Part shown: piece by piece, positions 26,206 through 37,683 of the stretch
How positions within the stretch are numbered: the stretch's first letter is position 1
How the letters are laid out: each line of letters starts with the position of its first letter
NCBI RefSeq assembly: GCF_000737245.1
Contig: NZ_JPQU01000034.1
Span: 1 to 64,000, forward strand
Direction: 5' to 3'
DNA: 64,000 bases
DNA from: Pseudomonas syringae
GTDB lineage: Bacteria; Pseudomonadota; Gammaproteobacteria; Pseudomonadales; Pseudomonadaceae
Made by a program: the position numbers and the translations under genes
The notes under the pieces: generated by a model
The model's database searches: none
Seen by the model: the letters and a program-made list of their open reading frames with translations, nothing else
What the model was told of the DNA's origin: nothing

Positions 26206-27435
26206 ATGACCCAGTCCAATTACAGCAGCGGCCCAGACGCCAATGGCCTGTTCGGCTCATTCGGCGGCCGCTATGTTGCCGAAACCCTGATGCCGCTGGT
26301 GCTTGACCTGAACCGCGAGTACGAAGCCGCCAAAGCTGACCCGGAATTCGTCGAGCAGCTTGCTTACTTTCAACGCGATTACATTGGCCGTCCGAACCCA
26401 CTGTATTTCGCTGAACGCCTGACCGAGTTCTGCGGCGGCGCGAAGATCTACTTCAAGCGCGAAGAACTGAATCACACCGGCGCGCACAAGATCAACAACT
26501 GCATCGGCCAGGTTTTGCTCGCCAAGCGCATGGGCAAGAAGCGCCTGATCGCTGAAACCGGCGCTGGCATGCACGGTGTTGCAACTGCCACCGTGGCAGC
26601 GCGTTTCGGCCTCCCTTGCGTGATCTACATGGGCGCCACCGACATCGAGCGTCAACAGGCCAACGTGTTCCGCATGAAGCTCCTGGGCGCTGAAATCATC
26701 CCGGTCACCTCAGGCACCGGCACCCTCAAAGACGCCATGAACGAAGCCCTGCGCGACTGGGTCACCAACGTTGATGACACCTTCTACCTGATTGGCACCG
26801 TGGCTGGCCCGCACCCGTATCCGGCGATGGTTCGTGACTTCCAGTCGATCATCGGCAAGGAAACCAAAGCACAACTGCAGGAAAAAGAAGGCCGTCTACC
26901 CGATAGCCTGATCGCTTGCGTCGGCGGCGGCTCCAACGCTATGGGCCTGTTCCATCCGTTCCTGGATGACAGCAGCGTGGAAATCATCGGCGTCGAAGCC
27001 GGTGGCCATGGGGTCAACACCGACAAGCATGCCGCCAGCCTCAATGGCGGGGTACCGGGCGTGCTGCACGGCAACCGCACCTACCTGTTGCAGGATCAAG
27101 ATGGCCAGATCACTGACGCGCATTCGATTTCTGCCGGTCTCGACTATCCGGGCATCGGCCCTGAGCACGCGTTCCTGCACGAAGTGAAGCGTGTCGAATA
27201 CGTCAGCATCACCGACGAAGAAGCCCTGGAAGCATTCCACCATTGCTGTCTGCTCGAAGGCATCATCCCGGCCCTGGAAACCGCTCACGCCCTGGCTGAA
27301 GCCATGAAACGCGCCACCAACCTGCGCGACGACCACTTGATGGTGGTCTGCCTGTCCGGTCGGGGTGACAAAGACATGCAAACCGTCATGAGCCACATGG
27401 CTGCCGCCGAACAGAATCAGGAGAAGCTGGTATGA
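26206..27435 (+). CDS. trpB: Tryptophan synthase beta chain
   Basis: A 409-residue PLP enzyme that condenses indole with L-serine to give L-tryptophan. PLP lysine K95 is in [13 protein letters not shown], and the phosphate loop is [10 protein letters not shown]. The start is set by CTGGAGGTCAC before the ATG; an in-frame extension to 26080 reaches into the TrpI control region and is rejected. It forms an alpha2beta2 complex with TrpA, whose start overlaps its stop by 4 bp (ATGA). Regulation is by divergent TrpI. Confidence 0.98.
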   Translation: MTQSNYSSGPDANGLFGSFGGRYVAETLMPLVLDLNREYEAAKADPEFVEQLAYFQRDYIGRPNPLYFAERLTEFCGGAKIYFKREELNHTGAHKINNCIGQVLLAKRMGKKRLIAETGAGMHGVATATVAARFGLPCVIYMGATDIERQQANVFRMKLLGAEIIPVTSGTGTLKDAMNEALRDWVTNVDDTFYLIGTVAGPHPYPAMVRDFQSIIGKETKAQLQEKEGRLPDSLIACVGGGSNAMGLFHPFLDDSSVEIIGVEAGGHGVNTDKHAASLNGGVPGVLHGNRTYLLQDQDGQITDAHSISAGLDYPGIGPEHAFLHEVKRVEYVSITDEEALEAFHHCCLLEGIIPALETAHALAEAMKRATNLRDDHLMVVCLSGRGDKDMQTVMSHMAAAEQNQEKLV

Positions 27436-28244
27436 GCCGTCTCGAACAACGTTTCGCCCAGCTGAAAACCGAAGGCCGCGCCGCGCTGGTCACCTTCGTC
27501 ACGGCTGGCGACCCTGGCTACGATACGTCGCTGAAAGTCTTGAAGGGTCTCCCGGCGGCCGGTGCCGACGTGATCGAACTGGGCATGCCGTTCACGGACC
27601 CCATGGCCGATGGCGTGGCAATTCAGCTGGCAACCTTGCGCGCACTGGATGCCGGTCAGACCCTGCTGAAAACTCTGCAAATGGTCAGTGAATTCCGAGT
27701 CGACGATCAGACCACGCCCATCGTGCTCATGGGTTATTACAACCCGATCCACCGTTTTGGCGTCGAGAAGTTCGTGGCCGCCGCCAGTGAAGCGGGCGTC
27801 GATGGTTTGATCATCGTCGACTTGCCACCTGAGCATGACGCCGAACTGGCCACTCCGGCTCAGGCCTCGGGCATCGACTTCATTCGCCTGACCACGCCAA
27901 CCACCGACGATGCCCGCTTGCCGCGTGTACTTGAGCGCAGTTCCGGCTTCGTTTACTACGTCTCGGTTGCCGGCGTAACCGGTGCAGGTTCGGCGACAAT
28001 GGAGCACGTTGAAGGCGCAATCGCCCGTCTGCATCGCCACACCAGCCTGCCAATCTGCGTCGGTTTCGGCATTCGCACCCCTGAGCAGGCCGCGGCAATT
28101 GCACGCTTGGCAGACGGTGTGGTGGTGGGCTCGGCACTGGTGGACAAGATCGCCAATGCCGCTTCCCCAGAACAAGCCGTCGACGACGTGCTGAGCCTGT
28201 GTGCGGCCCTGGCCAATGGCGTGCGCGGCGCCCGTATCGGCTGA
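27432..28244 (+). CDS. trpA: Tryptophan synthase alpha chain
   Basis: A 270-residue TIM-barrel enzyme that cleaves indole-3-glycerol phosphate to indole and glyceraldehyde-3-phosphate. Catalytic Glu is in [16 protein letters not shown] with the nearby Asp. The phosphate site is [10 protein letters not shown]. It is translationally coupled to trpB, and a strong terminator follows about 60 nt downstream. Confidence 0.98.
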   Translation: MSRLEQRFAQLKTEGRAALVTFVTAGDPGYDTSLKVLKGLPAAGADVIELGMPFTDPMADGVAIQLATLRALDAGQTLLKTLQMVSEFRVDDQTTPIVLMGYYNPIHRFGVEKFVAAASEAGVDGLIIVDLPPEHDAELATPAQASGIDFIRLTTPTTDDARLPRVLERSSGFVYYVSVAGVTGAGSATMEHVEGAIARLHRHTSLPICVGFGIRTPEQAAAIARLADGVVVGSALVDKIANAASPEQAVDDVLSLCAALANGVRGARIG

Positions 28245-28300
28245 AGGTAAAGTTCCTGATACAAAGGAATCAATGCACCAGTTGATGCACTAACTGGTTA

Positions 28301-28342
28301 GGCAAAGGGGTTCAAGGCTGATGTCTTGAACCCCTTTTTGCC
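28301..28342 (+). terminator. Intrinsic terminator of trpBA
   Basis: AAAGGGGTTCAAG pairs with CTTGAACCCCTTT, followed by further T residues. Outer GGC/GCC extends the stem. Confidence 0.9.
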
Positions 28343-28367
28343 GCATCGATTTTTTCAGGAGCAGCAC

Positions 28368-28874
28368 ATGAAACTGCCGAACCGTTTGATTGCCGGGCTG
28401 GGTGTGTTGATGATCAGCGCCAGTCCGCTGTTGCAAGCAGCGCCGCCAGATCAGCGCGGCGGCCCGGACGATAATCGTCAAGGCCAGCAACAAGGACCGG
28501 GGCCCCAAAGCAAAGGTGGTCACGATCAAGGCAATCAGGGTCCGCCAGGCCGTGGCAACGACAATCGGCCGCAACAGCAAGCGCATCAAGACAACCGGGG
28601 CGGCAATCGACCACCGGAGAACTTTGATAACGTGCGCAACACCATTCAGCAGCATCGCGACGTGATTGGTCGTGGTCAGCCGCTGCCGCCGAACATCCAT
28701 GTCGTCAAAGGCCGCCCGCTGCCACCTGGTTACGGCAAACGCCTGGACAGCCGTTCGCTGCAACACCTGCCGCATTACGACGGCTACGAATGGCGCCGCA
28801 TGGGCACTGACGTGGTGCTGATCGCGGTCGGTACCGGGATTGTTTATGCGATTCTGGATGGCGTGCTGAACTGA
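28368..28874 (+). CDS. CigR/RcnB-like exported protein
   Basis: A 168-residue exported protein: signal peptide to LQAAP, then a low-complexity Gln/Gly/Asn/Pro/Asp segment (about residues 25-85). A compact C-terminal domain carries GRPLPPGYGKRLDSRSLQHL and YDGYEWRRMG, followed by a hydrophobic end (VVLIAVGTGIVYAILDGVL). This is the RcnB-fold domain of the CigR type; Salmonella CigR is an anti-virulence inner-membrane protein. In Pseudomonas the role is unknown. AGGAG precedes the ATG. Confidence 0.78.
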   Translation: MKLPNRLIAGLGVLMISASPLLQAAPPDQRGGPDDNRQGQQQGPGPQSKGGHDQGNQGPPGRGNDNRPQQQAHQDNRGGNRPPENFDNVRNTIQQHRDVIGRGQPLPPNIHVVKGRPLPPGYGKRLDSRSLQHLPHYDGYEWRRMGTDVVLIAVGTGIVYAILDGVLN

Positions 28875-28905
28875 TCGAATAATCGTCCGAATTGAAATAC
28901 CTCCT

Positions 28906-28994
28906 GTAGGAGCTCACGAGCAACGCGAGGCAGCGATGGCGGCCTGCCTGATACACCGCCATCGCGGCCTCGCGCTGCTCGTGCGCTCCTACAG
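28906..28994. repeat. REP-like palindrome, GTAGGAGCTCACGAGCAACGCGAGG family
   Basis: The outer arms GTAGGAGCTCACGAGCA and TGCTCGTGCGCTCCTAC flank inner GCGATGGCGG/CCGCCATCGC. Confidence 0.8.
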
Positions 28995-29002
28995 AGTCTG
29001 CG

Positions 29003-29344
29003 TTACCTTTTGAACATCCCCACATCGAGCGGCCTGACCGCCCCCATCCACATCGCATGCTCGGTGTGATCGGCCAGGTCATCGCCCGTCAGCGGATGGA
29101 TCAGCACTACCAATCCGCCACGACTGAGCGCCAGCCACAGCATGACGTCTGCAAATTGCCCATGGTCGAACGCCAACTGGCAACTCCAGTCCACATGTGG
29201 CCCTACTAGCCGCTCGTGAATCCTGCCCATCGCGACGCCAAAATTCTCCGCAGCGGCCTCGCATAAGGCACGGGCTTGCTCAATGGTGCCCTCGTCAAAG
29301 TACACATGGGCGTGATAGCCCTGAATCTGGGACATTTGCGTCAT
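29003..29344 (-). CDS. DOPA 4,5-dioxygenase-family protein
   Basis: A 113-residue small ring-cleaving-dioxygenase-like protein. Conserved histidines occur in YHAHVYFD (about residues 10-17), in FDHGQF and in LIHPLTGDDLADHTEHAMWMG, the DOPA_dioxygen family pattern. Members are often annotated as aromatic ring-cleavage enzymes, but most bacterial ones lack tested substrates. Two ATGs are possible: 29344 with GGAG only 2 nt upstream, or 29335 (MSQIQGYH). Confidence 0.8.
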   Translation of the reverse strand: MTQMSQIQGYHAHVYFDEGTIEQARALCEAAAENFGVAMGRIHERLVGPHVDWSCQLAFDHGQFADVMLWLALSRGGLVVLIHPLTGDDLADHTEHAMWMGAVRPLDVGMFKR

Positions 29345-29431
29345 TGCTCCGCTTGAAATTGGCTGAACGCTGCATCAGGCCGTGAGTCTGAATCTTTATG
29401 TGAGTTATCCACAGACCTGGATCAATTTTCC

Positions 29432-30010
29432 ATGAAGAATGCAGAAACGCCCGTCGTGAAAATAGTCCTGTTCGGCGCAATCAGCAGCCTGGGCAGCGCG
29501 CTCATGGCCGAAATGCTCCGCCGACAGCACGAAGTGATCGCCATCCTCGATGACCTGAACGCCCTGGCACCGCGACCGGGGTTGAGGACGAAGGTCGGCA
29601 GCTTGCTCGACGCCGATGCCGTCTGCGAGAGCATCGCCGGCAGTTCAGTGGTGATCTGCCTCCTGGACGCCAGCCCGGAACCTTCAGAGCCGTCGGATGT
29701 TGTTCGATTATTGCTCACCTCCATGCAGCGGATGGGCATCAAACGTTTGATCCTGATCGACGACTTCACAACACTGAACGACGCATCACCGCTGTCTGCT
29801 GTCCTCCAACAAACCCCCATCAACTGGACCCTGATCAACGCCCCGCAGGGCGTCGCCGGTTTGACCATCGAACACTTCAGCCAGATCAGCACCAGCCTCG
29901 AACCCGGCCTCGCACCCCCGCTGGAAAGACTGGCGCGAGTGGCGGCGGGTATCGCCGATGAGCTGACGTTGAATCTGCATAAGCGGGAAGTGGTGAATTT
30001 TGTGGTGTGA
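29432..30010 (+). CDS. NAD(P)-binding Rossmann protein (SDR-like)
   Basis: A 192-residue atypical short-chain-dehydrogenase/NmrA-like fold. The N-terminal nucleotide-binding loop is VLFGAISSLGSALMAEML, a variant of GxxGxxG. Later segments (IKRLILIDDFTTL, WTLINAPQGVAG) follow the NAD(P)H-binding family order. No catalytic YxxxK is evident, so it may be a redox sensor or a degenerate enzyme. A Shine-Dalgarno sequence is absent. It is divergent from the dioxygenase-like gene. Confidence 0.7.
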   Translation: MKNAETPVVKIVLFGAISSLGSALMAEMLRRQHEVIAILDDLNALAPRPGLRTKVGSLLDADAVCESIAGSSVVICLLDASPEPSEPSDVVRLLLTSMQRMGIKRLILIDDFTTLNDASPLSAVLQQTPINWTLINAPQGVAGLTIEHFSQISTSLEPGLAPPLERLARVAAGIADELTLNLHKREVVNFVV

Positions 30011-30040
30011 CTGTTATGAGCCGGTCGGAATGCAGAACCT

Positions 30041-30124
30041 GTGGGCGAATTTATTCGCGAAGGCGACCTTCCAGGCTATACATCAGCGCCTCACACAACG
30101 CTTCGCGAATGAATTCGCTCCCAC
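30041..30124. repeat. REPIN-like palindrome, GTGGGCGAATTTATTCGCGAA family
   Basis: Related to the element at 12897-12986. The arms are CGAATTTATTCGCGAA and TTCGCGAATGAATTCG. Confidence 0.8.
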
Positions 30125-30147
30125 AGATGAGCATCCACTAACGGATT

Positions 30148-31098
30148 TCAGACCGCAATCGACGGCAGCGGCCTACCCGCTAACCCATCGCCACTGCGCG
30201 CCTGTTCACTCGCCAGCCAATCCACGAACTGCTGGACGATCTGTACCCGGCGTTTGCGTTGGGGCAGGACGACGTAATAGCCGTAGCCTGAAATAGCGGA
30301 AGGGGCGATGGGGCGGCAGAGGAGGCCTTGGTCGAGGAGGGCGTCTACCAGGTGGCGCCAGCCGATGGCTACGCCTTGGCCGGCGATGGCTGCCTGGATC
30401 AGCAGCGTGTAGTTATCAAAACGCAGTTGGCCAGGGGCCGGAGCCTGGGGGATGTTGAGGGCGCGGAACACGCCTGCCCAGTCAAACCAGTTGGCACTGC
30501 CTTCACCACGCAGGTGCAGCAGCGGGAATTCGCGCAGTACGTCGGTCGGCAACGGCGGTTCTCGGCCCGCCAGCAGTTGTGGGCTGCATACCGGAAAGAC
30601 TTCTTCGCTGAACAGCCAGCGGCTCTCGCCCTGTTTGAAGCGCCCATCGCCAAACAGCACCGCTATGTCGATATCGGCGCGCAGCATGCTGTGGCTGCGT
30701 TCGCTGGTCACCAGGCTGACGTCCACGTCCGGATTGGCTTTGTGGAACCTGTGCAATCGCGGCATCAGCCAATAGGCCGCGAAGGCGAAGTCCGTCGCGA
30801 CTTGCAGCACCTCGTGCTGGTTCTGATCGGTGACGGCAACCAAACCGGCGTCCATGGATTGCATACCGCTTTGCACATGGCTGAACAGCACTTCCCCCGC
30901 CTCGGTCAGTTCGATGCCCCGGTAGATCCGGTCGAACAGGCGAGTCGCCAGCTGTTCTTCAAGGCGCTTGATCTGCTGGCTGACCGCTGGCTGCGTGGTG
31001 CCCAGCTCAATGGCGGCGGCGGTGAAGCTGCGCAAACGAGCGGCAACTTCGAACGCACGAAGTAGATCCAGCGACATGTCACCGAGGGATTCAAACAT
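30148..31098 (-). CDS. LysR-type regulator of choline-sulfate utilisation
   Basis: A 316-residue LysR protein. The HTH is in LLRAFEVAARLRSFTAAAIE to TQPAVSQQIKRLEEQL, and the substrate-binding domain runs from about residue 100. It is divergent from betC, and the close match of arrangement with other pseudomonads identifies it as the choline-sulfate locus regulator. It probably activates betC and its transporter genes in response to choline sulfate (inference). The first ATG is used; MSLDLLRAF seven codons later is an equally possible start. Confidence 0.82.
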   Translation of the reverse strand: MFESLGDMSLDLLRAFEVAARLRSFTAAAIELGTTQPAVSQQIKRLEEQLATRLFDRIYRGIELTEAGEVLFSHVQSGMQSMDAGLVAVTDQNQHEVLQVATDFAFAAYWLMPRLHRFHKANPDVDVSLVTSERSHSMLRADIDIAVLFGDGRFKQGESRWLFSEEVFPVCSPQLLAGREPPLPTDVLREFPLLHLRGEGSANWFDWAGVFRALNIPQAPAPGQLRFDNYTLLIQAAIAGQGVAIGWRHLVDALLDQGLLCRPIAPSAISGYGYYVVLPQRKRRVQIVQQFVDWLASEQARSGDGLAGRPLPSIAV

Positions 31099-31213
31099 AA
31101 GCTGTACTTATCCTAGGCATTGCTTTGCATGGGCTTTACCGTAAACCGCATGGGTCCCATCCTCAAGCACAGCACTTTCGCATAAATATTCACTATGGGA
31201 TGCCGCGAAATTC

Positions 31214-32719
31214 ATGAAGCGCAAAAACATTCTTTTTATCATGGCCGATCAAATGGCCGCGCCGATGTTGCCGTTCTACGCTTCGTCTCCAGTCAAAATG
31301 CCTAACTTGAGCCGCCTCGCCGCCGAAGGCGTGGTGTTCGATGCCGCTTACTGCAATAGCCCGCTCTGCGCGCCGTCGCGATTCACGCTGGTGAGCGGCC
31401 AGTTGCCGAGCAAGATCGGCGCTTATGACAATGCCGCCGAATTCCCGGCTGATATTCCAACCTATGCGCATTATCTGCGTCGTCTGGGCTACAAGACCGC
31501 CTTGTCCGGCAAGATGCACTTCTGTGGTCCCGATCAGTTGCACGGCTACGAAGAGCGTCTGACCAGCGATATCTATCCCGCCGATTACGGCTGGTCGGTC
31601 AATTGGGATGCGCCGGACGTGCGCCCCACCTGGTATCACAACATGGCGTCAGTGCTGCAAGCCGGGCCATGCGTTCGCACCAACCAGCTGGACTTCGACG
31701 AAGAAGTGGTCTTCAAGGCCCAGCAGTATCTGTTCGATCATGTGCGCAACGATGGCGATCAGCCGTTTTGCCTGACCGTCTCCATGACTCACCCACACGA
31801 TCCGTACACCATCCCGAAACCGTTCTGGGATTTGTACAGCGATGAAGAAATCCCGATGCCGGACTACCAGCCGGACCAGGCCGATCAGGACCCGCATTCG
31901 CAGCGCCTGATGAAGGTCTATGATCTTTGGGACAAACCGCTGCCGGAAGATAAAATCCGCGACGCACGGCGCGCTTACTTCGGCGCCTGCAGCTACATCG
32001 ACAGTAACGTCGGCAAGCTGCTGCAAACTCTTGAGGAATGCGGCCTCGCCGAAGACACCATCATCGTGTTTTCGGGTGACCACGGCGACATGCTGGGCGA
32101 GCGCGGCCTCTGGTACAAAATGCACTGGTTCGAGATGTCCGCCCGGGTGCCGCTGTTGGTGTATGCGCCAGGGCAGTTCAAGGCCGGACGTGTGAGTGCA
32201 GCGGTCTCGACGGCCGACCTGCTGCCTACTTTCGTGGCAATGGCCGAGGGTGAGTTAAACGAGGGGCTACCGCTGGATGGTCAGTCGTTGCTCCCGCATT
32301 TGCTGGGCGAGGGCGGCCATGACGAAGTGTTTGGCGAGTATATGGCCGAAGGCACCAACAGTCCGCTGATGATGATCCGTCGCGGCCCTTACAAATTCAT
32401 TTATTCGGAGCAGGACCCGTGTCTGCTGTTCGATGTGCAAAACGATCCAAAAGAGCGTGAGGAGTTGAGTCAATCGGCTGTCCATAAGCAACTGTTCGAT
32501 GATTTTCTGGCTGAAGCTCGGGCCAAATGGGATATACCGGCGATACACCGTCAGGTGCTCGCCAGCCAACGTCGGCGGCGCTTTGTCGCTGAATCGCTGG
32601 CACTCGGCAAGCTGAAGAGTTGGGATCACCAGCCGCTGGTAGACGCCAGTCAGCAGTACATGCGCAACCATATCGATCTAGACGATCTGGAGCGCAAGGC
32701 ACGTTATCCGCAACCTTGA
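31214..32719 (+). CDS. betC: Choline-sulfatase
   Basis: A 501-residue type I sulfatase that hydrolyses choline-O-sulfate to choline and sulfate, supplying osmoprotectant precursor, carbon and sulphur. The formylglycine site is C52 in NSPLCAPSRFTLVSGQ (C-x-P-S-R). Metal-binding residues are in ILFIMADQM and VFSGDHGDMLGERGLW. GKMHF follows as in BetC. It needs the anaerobic or FGE-type modifying enzyme, not seen in this window. It is divergent from the LysR regulator and followed at 47 nt by the choline-binding protein gene. Confidence 0.96.
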   Translation: MKRKNILFIMADQMAAPMLPFYASSPVKMPNLSRLAAEGVVFDAAYCNSPLCAPSRFTLVSGQLPSKIGAYDNAAEFPADIPTYAHYLRRLGYKTALSGKMHFCGPDQLHGYEERLTSDIYPADYGWSVNWDAPDVRPTWYHNMASVLQAGPCVRTNQLDFDEEVVFKAQQYLFDHVRNDGDQPFCLTVSMTHPHDPYTIPKPFWDLYSDEEIPMPDYQPDQADQDPHSQRLMKVYDLWDKPLPEDKIRDARRAYFGACSYIDSNVGKLLQTLEECGLAEDTIIVFSGDHGDMLGERGLWYKMHWFEMSARVPLLVYAPGQFKAGRVSAAVSTADLLPTFVAMAEGELNEGLPLDGQSLLPHLLGEGGHDEVFGEYMAEGTNSPLMMIRRGPYKFIYSEQDPCLLFDVQNDPKEREELSQSAVHKQLFDDFLAEARAKWDIPAIHRQVLASQRRRRFVAESLALGKLKSWDHQPLVDASQQYMRNHIDLDDLERKARYPQP

Positions 32720-32766
32720 CCCTGCCAAAAAACCAAAAAACCAGATCAAGAAATCAGGGGAAGTGA

Positions 32767-33693
32767 ATGAAGACGGTTTCCAGAACACTCGTGATTGGTG
32801 TCATGGCATTGAGCAGCCTTGCAGCCCAGGCCGCCGAGCAAAGTTGCAGCACCGTGAAGATGGCTGATCCAGGCTGGAGCGATATTGCTGCCACCAATGC
32901 CATCGCCGGTTTTCTACTCGACGGTATGGGCTACAAGGCCAAGGTGGATACCCTGGCAGTGCCAATCGCATACGGTGGCCTCAAGGACGGGCAGATGGAC
33001 GTCTTTCTGGGTAACTGGATGCCGGCGCAACAGGGCTTCTATGACAAGTTCATCGCCACTGGCGACGTCACCCAGCTGTCGAAGAACCTTGAGGGCACCG
33101 AATTTACCCTCGCGGTTCCGGACTATGTCTACGAAGCGGGCGTGAAGGATTTCTCCGACCTGAACAAATTCGCCGACAAATTCAAGAAAAAGGTCTACGG
33201 CATCGGCTCAGGCGCACCGGCGAACCTGTCGATTCAGGAGATCATCAAGAAAAACGAATTTGATCTGGGCGACTGGAAGCTGATCGAGTCCAGCGAACAG
33301 GCGATGCTGGCCGAAGTGCAGCGCAATGTTAAGCGCAAGGAATTCGTGGTCTTCCTGGGCTGGACGCCGCACCCGATGAACGTGCAGATCAAGGGCATGC
33401 ACTACCTCACCGGCGGTGAGAAGTACTTTGGTGCGACGGGTTCGGTCTTCACCCTGACGCGCAAAGGCTATGCCGAAGCCTGCCCGAATGTCGCCAAGTT
33501 GCTGACCAACCTGACGTTCACTCAGGACATGGAAAACGGCATCATGGCTGACGTGGCGAATAACAAAGTCACCAACGCTGCTGCTGTGAAAACCTGGATC
33601 AAAGCCAACCCGGCCGTGCTGGAAAAGTGGCTCGATGGCGTGAAAACCATTGATGACAAGGAAGCGTTGGCGGCGGTGAAGGCGAAGTTGTAA
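32767..33693 (+). CDS. Choline-type ABC transporter periplasmic binding protein (OpuAC/ChoX)
   Basis: A 308-residue binding protein. Signal peptide MKTVSRTLVIGVMALSSLAAQA, then CSTVKMADPGWSDIAATNAI. This is the OpuAC/ProX class with aromatic cage segments (GNWMPAQQGF, FLGWTPHPMN). It most resembles ChoX/CbcX choline binders; beside betC it probably captures choline or choline sulfate. AGGGGAAGTGA precedes the ATG. The matching permease and ATPase are not in the window. Confidence 0.9.
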   Translation: MKTVSRTLVIGVMALSSLAAQAAEQSCSTVKMADPGWSDIAATNAIAGFLLDGMGYKAKVDTLAVPIAYGGLKDGQMDVFLGNWMPAQQGFYDKFIATGDVTQLSKNLEGTEFTLAVPDYVYEAGVKDFSDLNKFADKFKKKVYGIGSGAPANLSIQEIIKKNEFDLGDWKLIESSEQAMLAEVQRNVKRKEFVVFLGWTPHPMNVQIKGMHYLTGGEKYFGATGSVFTLTRKGYAEACPNVAKLLTNLTFTQDMENGIMADVANNKVTNAAAVKTWIKANPAVLEKWLDGVKTIDDKEALAAVKAKL

Positions 33694-33710
33694 CTAGCGC
33701 CCACCGAATC

Positions 33711-33820
33711 TGTTGGAGCGAGGCTTGCCCGCGAACGGCTGCGCAGCAGTCGCAAAGATGGGAAGTAGAGTTCGTATGAAAGTCGTTCCGACTTTTTCGC
33801 GGGCAAGCCTCGCTCCAACA
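33711..33820. repeat. REPIN-like palindrome, TGTTGGAGCGAGGC family
   Basis: Arms TGTTGGAGCGAGGCTTGCCC and complement. It lies between the binding-protein gene and the SulP permease gene. Confidence 0.85.
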
Positions 33821-33884
33821 GGTATTGCGCCCCAACCGCCAACACCTCACCCTTACCCCTTCCGCAATCTTCCAAGAGCGTTTC

Positions 33885-35453
33885 ATGGGTTGGCTCAACC
33901 GTCATAAATTCCTGCCTTTCCTGGCCTGGCTCCCCCGCCAGACTCGCACCAGCGTTGGCCGTGATGCGTTGGTGGGCTTGAGCGGGGCCATTCTCGCGCT
34001 GCCGCAATCTATCGCCTATGCCCTGATCGCCGGGCTGCCGGCCGAATATGGCCTGTACGCTGCCATCGTGCCGGTCCTGGTCGCGTGTCTGTGGGGCTCA
34101 TCGTGGCACCTGATCTGTGGCCCGACGGCGGCCATCTCCATTGTGCTTTACGCCAGCATCAGCCCGTTGGCGGTGCCTGCCAGTCAGGACTACATCACCC
34201 TGATCCTGTTGCTCACCTTCATCGCCGGGGTATTCCAGCTATTGCTGGGAATGCTGCGCTTTGGCGCGCTGGTGAATTTCGTCTCTCATTCCGTGGTACT
34301 GGGCTTCACCCTTGGCGCGGCGGTGGTGATTGCGCTGGGGCAGATACCGAATCTGTTCGGCATCGATCTGCCCAGCCAGACCACCGCCCTGAAAAGCCTG
34401 ATGGGCGTGCTGGAGCATCGTGGCGAGCTGGATATGCCTTCGTTGCTGTTAGGCCTGCTGACCCTGGCGCTGGGGATTGTCCTCAAACTGCTGGTGCCAC
34501 GCTGGCCCACGTTGCTGATCACCTTGATTGCCGCCAGCCTGTTGGTCTGGTTATGGCCCGGGATGTTTGGGCACGTCCGGGTAGTCAGTGCCTTCGTGGG
34601 TCACTTGCCGCCGCTTAGTCCATTGCCCATGGATCTGGAATTGGTCCTCAGACTGCTGCCGACGGCCGTCGCGGTGGGCATGCTGGGTCTGGTCAATAGC
34701 CTCTCGATTGCCCGCTCGCTATCAGCGCGCTCTCAGCAGTTGCTCGATGCCAATCAGGAAGTCCGCGCCCAAGGCCTGTCGAATATGGCGGGCAGCCTGT
34801 TTTCCGGCTACTTGTCAGCAGGCTCGTTCACTCGGGCTGCGCTGAGCTTTGAAGCCGGCGCACGCTCGCCACTGGCGGGAGTGTTCTCGGCGCTATGGGT
34901 CGCTTTGTTCGCGGTGGCCGGTGCGTCGTTGATTTCCCATATTCCGATCCCGGCCATGGCGGCATCGATCCTGCTGATCTGCTGGGGCTTGGTGGATCGA
35001 CGGGGTATACGGGCACTGTTCCGGGTCAGCCGTTCCGAGTTTCTGGTCATGGCGCTGACCTGCCTGGCGACTTTGCTGCTGGAACTCCAGACCGCCATCT
35101 ACGCGGGCGTGCTGGCGTCGCTGTTCTTTTACCTCAAGCGCACGTCGCAGCCACGGGTACAGCAATGGCGCGATGGCGACGAGGAGATCATGCGCGTGGG
35201 TGGTTCGATCTTCTTCGGTGCCAGCCACTACCTGCAAACCCGTTTGCAGCGCACTGAAGGCAAACATGTGGTTATCGAGGCGCAGCAGATCAACTTCATC
35301 GACTACTCCGGCGTTGAAATGCTTCACCAGGAAGCGCGACGTCTGCGCACTCAGGATCGAACCCTGACACTGCGAGGGGCCAGGCCGCAGGTCATCGACG
35401 AGCTACGCAAGCTGGAAGGGGCAGAGAAATGCCCGATCCTGTTTAAAGACTAA
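33885..35453 (+). CDS. SulP-family anion permease with STAS domain
   Basis: A 522-residue SLC26/SulP transporter. About 10-12 hydrophobic helices fill residues 25-415, with the SulP signature in [22 protein letters not shown]-terminal STAS domain covers about 430-520 ([18 protein letters not shown]). It transports sulfate or a similar anion. Its location after betC and the choline-binding protein suggests it moves the sulfate released by BetC, or choline sulfate itself (inference). Its last 4 bp overlap convergent aroE. Confidence 0.9.
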   Translation: MGWLNRHKFLPFLAWLPRQTRTSVGRDALVGLSGAILALPQSIAYALIAGLPAEYGLYAAIVPVLVACLWGSSWHLICGPTAAISIVLYASISPLAVPASQDYITLILLLTFIAGVFQLLLGMLRFGALVNFVSHSVVLGFTLGAAVVIALGQIPNLFGIDLPSQTTALKSLMGVLEHRGELDMPSLLLGLLTLALGIVLKLLVPRWPTLLITLIAASLLVWLWPGMFGHVRVVSAFVGHLPPLSPLPMDLELVLRLLPTAVAVGMLGLVNSLSIARSLSARSQQLLDANQEVRAQGLSNMAGSLFSGYLSAGSFTRAALSFEAGARSPLAGVFSALWVALFAVAGASLISHIPIPAMAASILLICWGLVDRRGIRALFRVSRSEFLVMALTCLATLLLELQTAIYAGVLASLFFYLKRTSQPRVQQWRDGDEEIMRVGGSIFFGASHYLQTRLQRTEGKHVVIEAQQINFIDYSGVEMLHQEARRLRTQDRTLTLRGARPQVIDELRKLEGAEKCPILFKD

Positions 35454-36271
35454 ACCGCTAGCTGTCGGCGCAGTTCGACCAGCACCGGGGTCGAATCCGG
35501 ACGCACACCGCGCCACAGCAAGAACGCCTCGGCAGCCTGCTCGACCAGCATGCCCAGGCCATCTACCGATTGTGCAGCGCCATGTTCAGTGGCCCAACGG
35601 CAGAAGGCCGTCGGCTCTGCGCCGTACATCATGTCGTAGCAGAAGGTTTTACCCGGTTCGATCAGGCTCGGAGAGATCGGCGGCAGCTCGCCGGTGAGGC
35701 TCGCGGAAGTGGCGTTGATGATCACGTCCACGGACTCTTCCAGCCAATCGAAACCGCTGGCAAATACCGGCCCCAGATCAGCGAATTGCTGGGCGAGCAG
35801 CTCGGCTTTTTCCACGGTGCGATTGGCGATGACCAAAGCCGCAGGACGCTCAGCCAGCAGCGGCTCCAGCGCGCCGCGTACCGCGCCGCCCGCACCCAGC
35901 AGCAACACGCGCCTACCGCGCAGGCTAACGCCGCAATTGACGGTCAGATCCCGAACCAGACCGGCGCCGTCAGTGTTATCCCCCAGCAACGTGCCATCGG
36001 CCAGCTTGCTCAAGGTATTCACGGCGCCAGCACGCAGCGCCCGCTCGGTCAGGCTGTCGACCATGCGAAATGCCTGTTCCTTGAACGGCACAGTCACGTT
36101 GGCGCCACGGCCTTGGGTGAAGAACGCCTTGGCGAATGCAGTGAAGTCATCCAACGGCGCCAGCGCGGTGCGGTAATCCAGCTGCTGACCAGTTTGCTCG
36201 GCGAACAGGCCGTGAATCAGCGGTGATTTGCTGTGGCCGATGGGGTTGCCGAAGACGACGTAGTGGTCCAT
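35450..36271 (-). CDS. aroE: Shikimate 5-dehydrogenase
   Basis: A 273-residue NADP-dependent enzyme reducing 3-dehydroshikimate to shikimate in aromatic amino-acid synthesis. The shikimate site is [16 protein letters not shown], and catalytic Lys and Asp lie in [11 protein letters not shown] and NTDGAGL. The NADP loop is [16 protein letters not shown] upstream of the ATG sets the start. It is the first of a conserved minus-strand group with hemF. Confidence 0.97.
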   Translation of the reverse strand: MDHYVVFGNPIGHSKSPLIHGLFAEQTGQQLDYRTALAPLDDFTAFAKAFFTQGRGANVTVPFKEQAFRMVDSLTERALRAGAVNTLSKLADGTLLGDNTDGAGLVRDLTVNCGVSLRGRRVLLLGAGGAVRGALEPLLAERPAALVIANRTVEKAELLAQQFADLGPVFASGFDWLEESVDVIINATSASLTGELPPISPSLIEPGKTFCYDMMYGAEPTAFCRWATEHGAAQSVDGLGMLVEQAAEAFLLWRGVRPDSTPVLVELRRQLAV

Positions 36272-36310
36272 TGGTTTTCCTGGAGCATGGTTTGTGGACA
36301 CAGCACTTCC

Positions 36311-36400
36311 CTGTGGGAGCGGTGCTTGCCCGCGATAAGGTTTAGGTGATCTATGGGAAAATCGCGGTGCCTGTATCGCGGGCAAGCACCGCTCCCACAG
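36311..36400. repeat. REPIN-like palindrome, GTGGGAGCGGTGCTTGCCCGC family
   Basis: Same family as 8067-8153, with arms of about 25 nt. It is located between aroE and hemF. Confidence 0.85.
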
Positions 36401-36435
36401 GGGGAATGCATTTCAATTGAAGACTGTTGTGGGGC

Positions 36436-37683
<1,248 letters not shown>

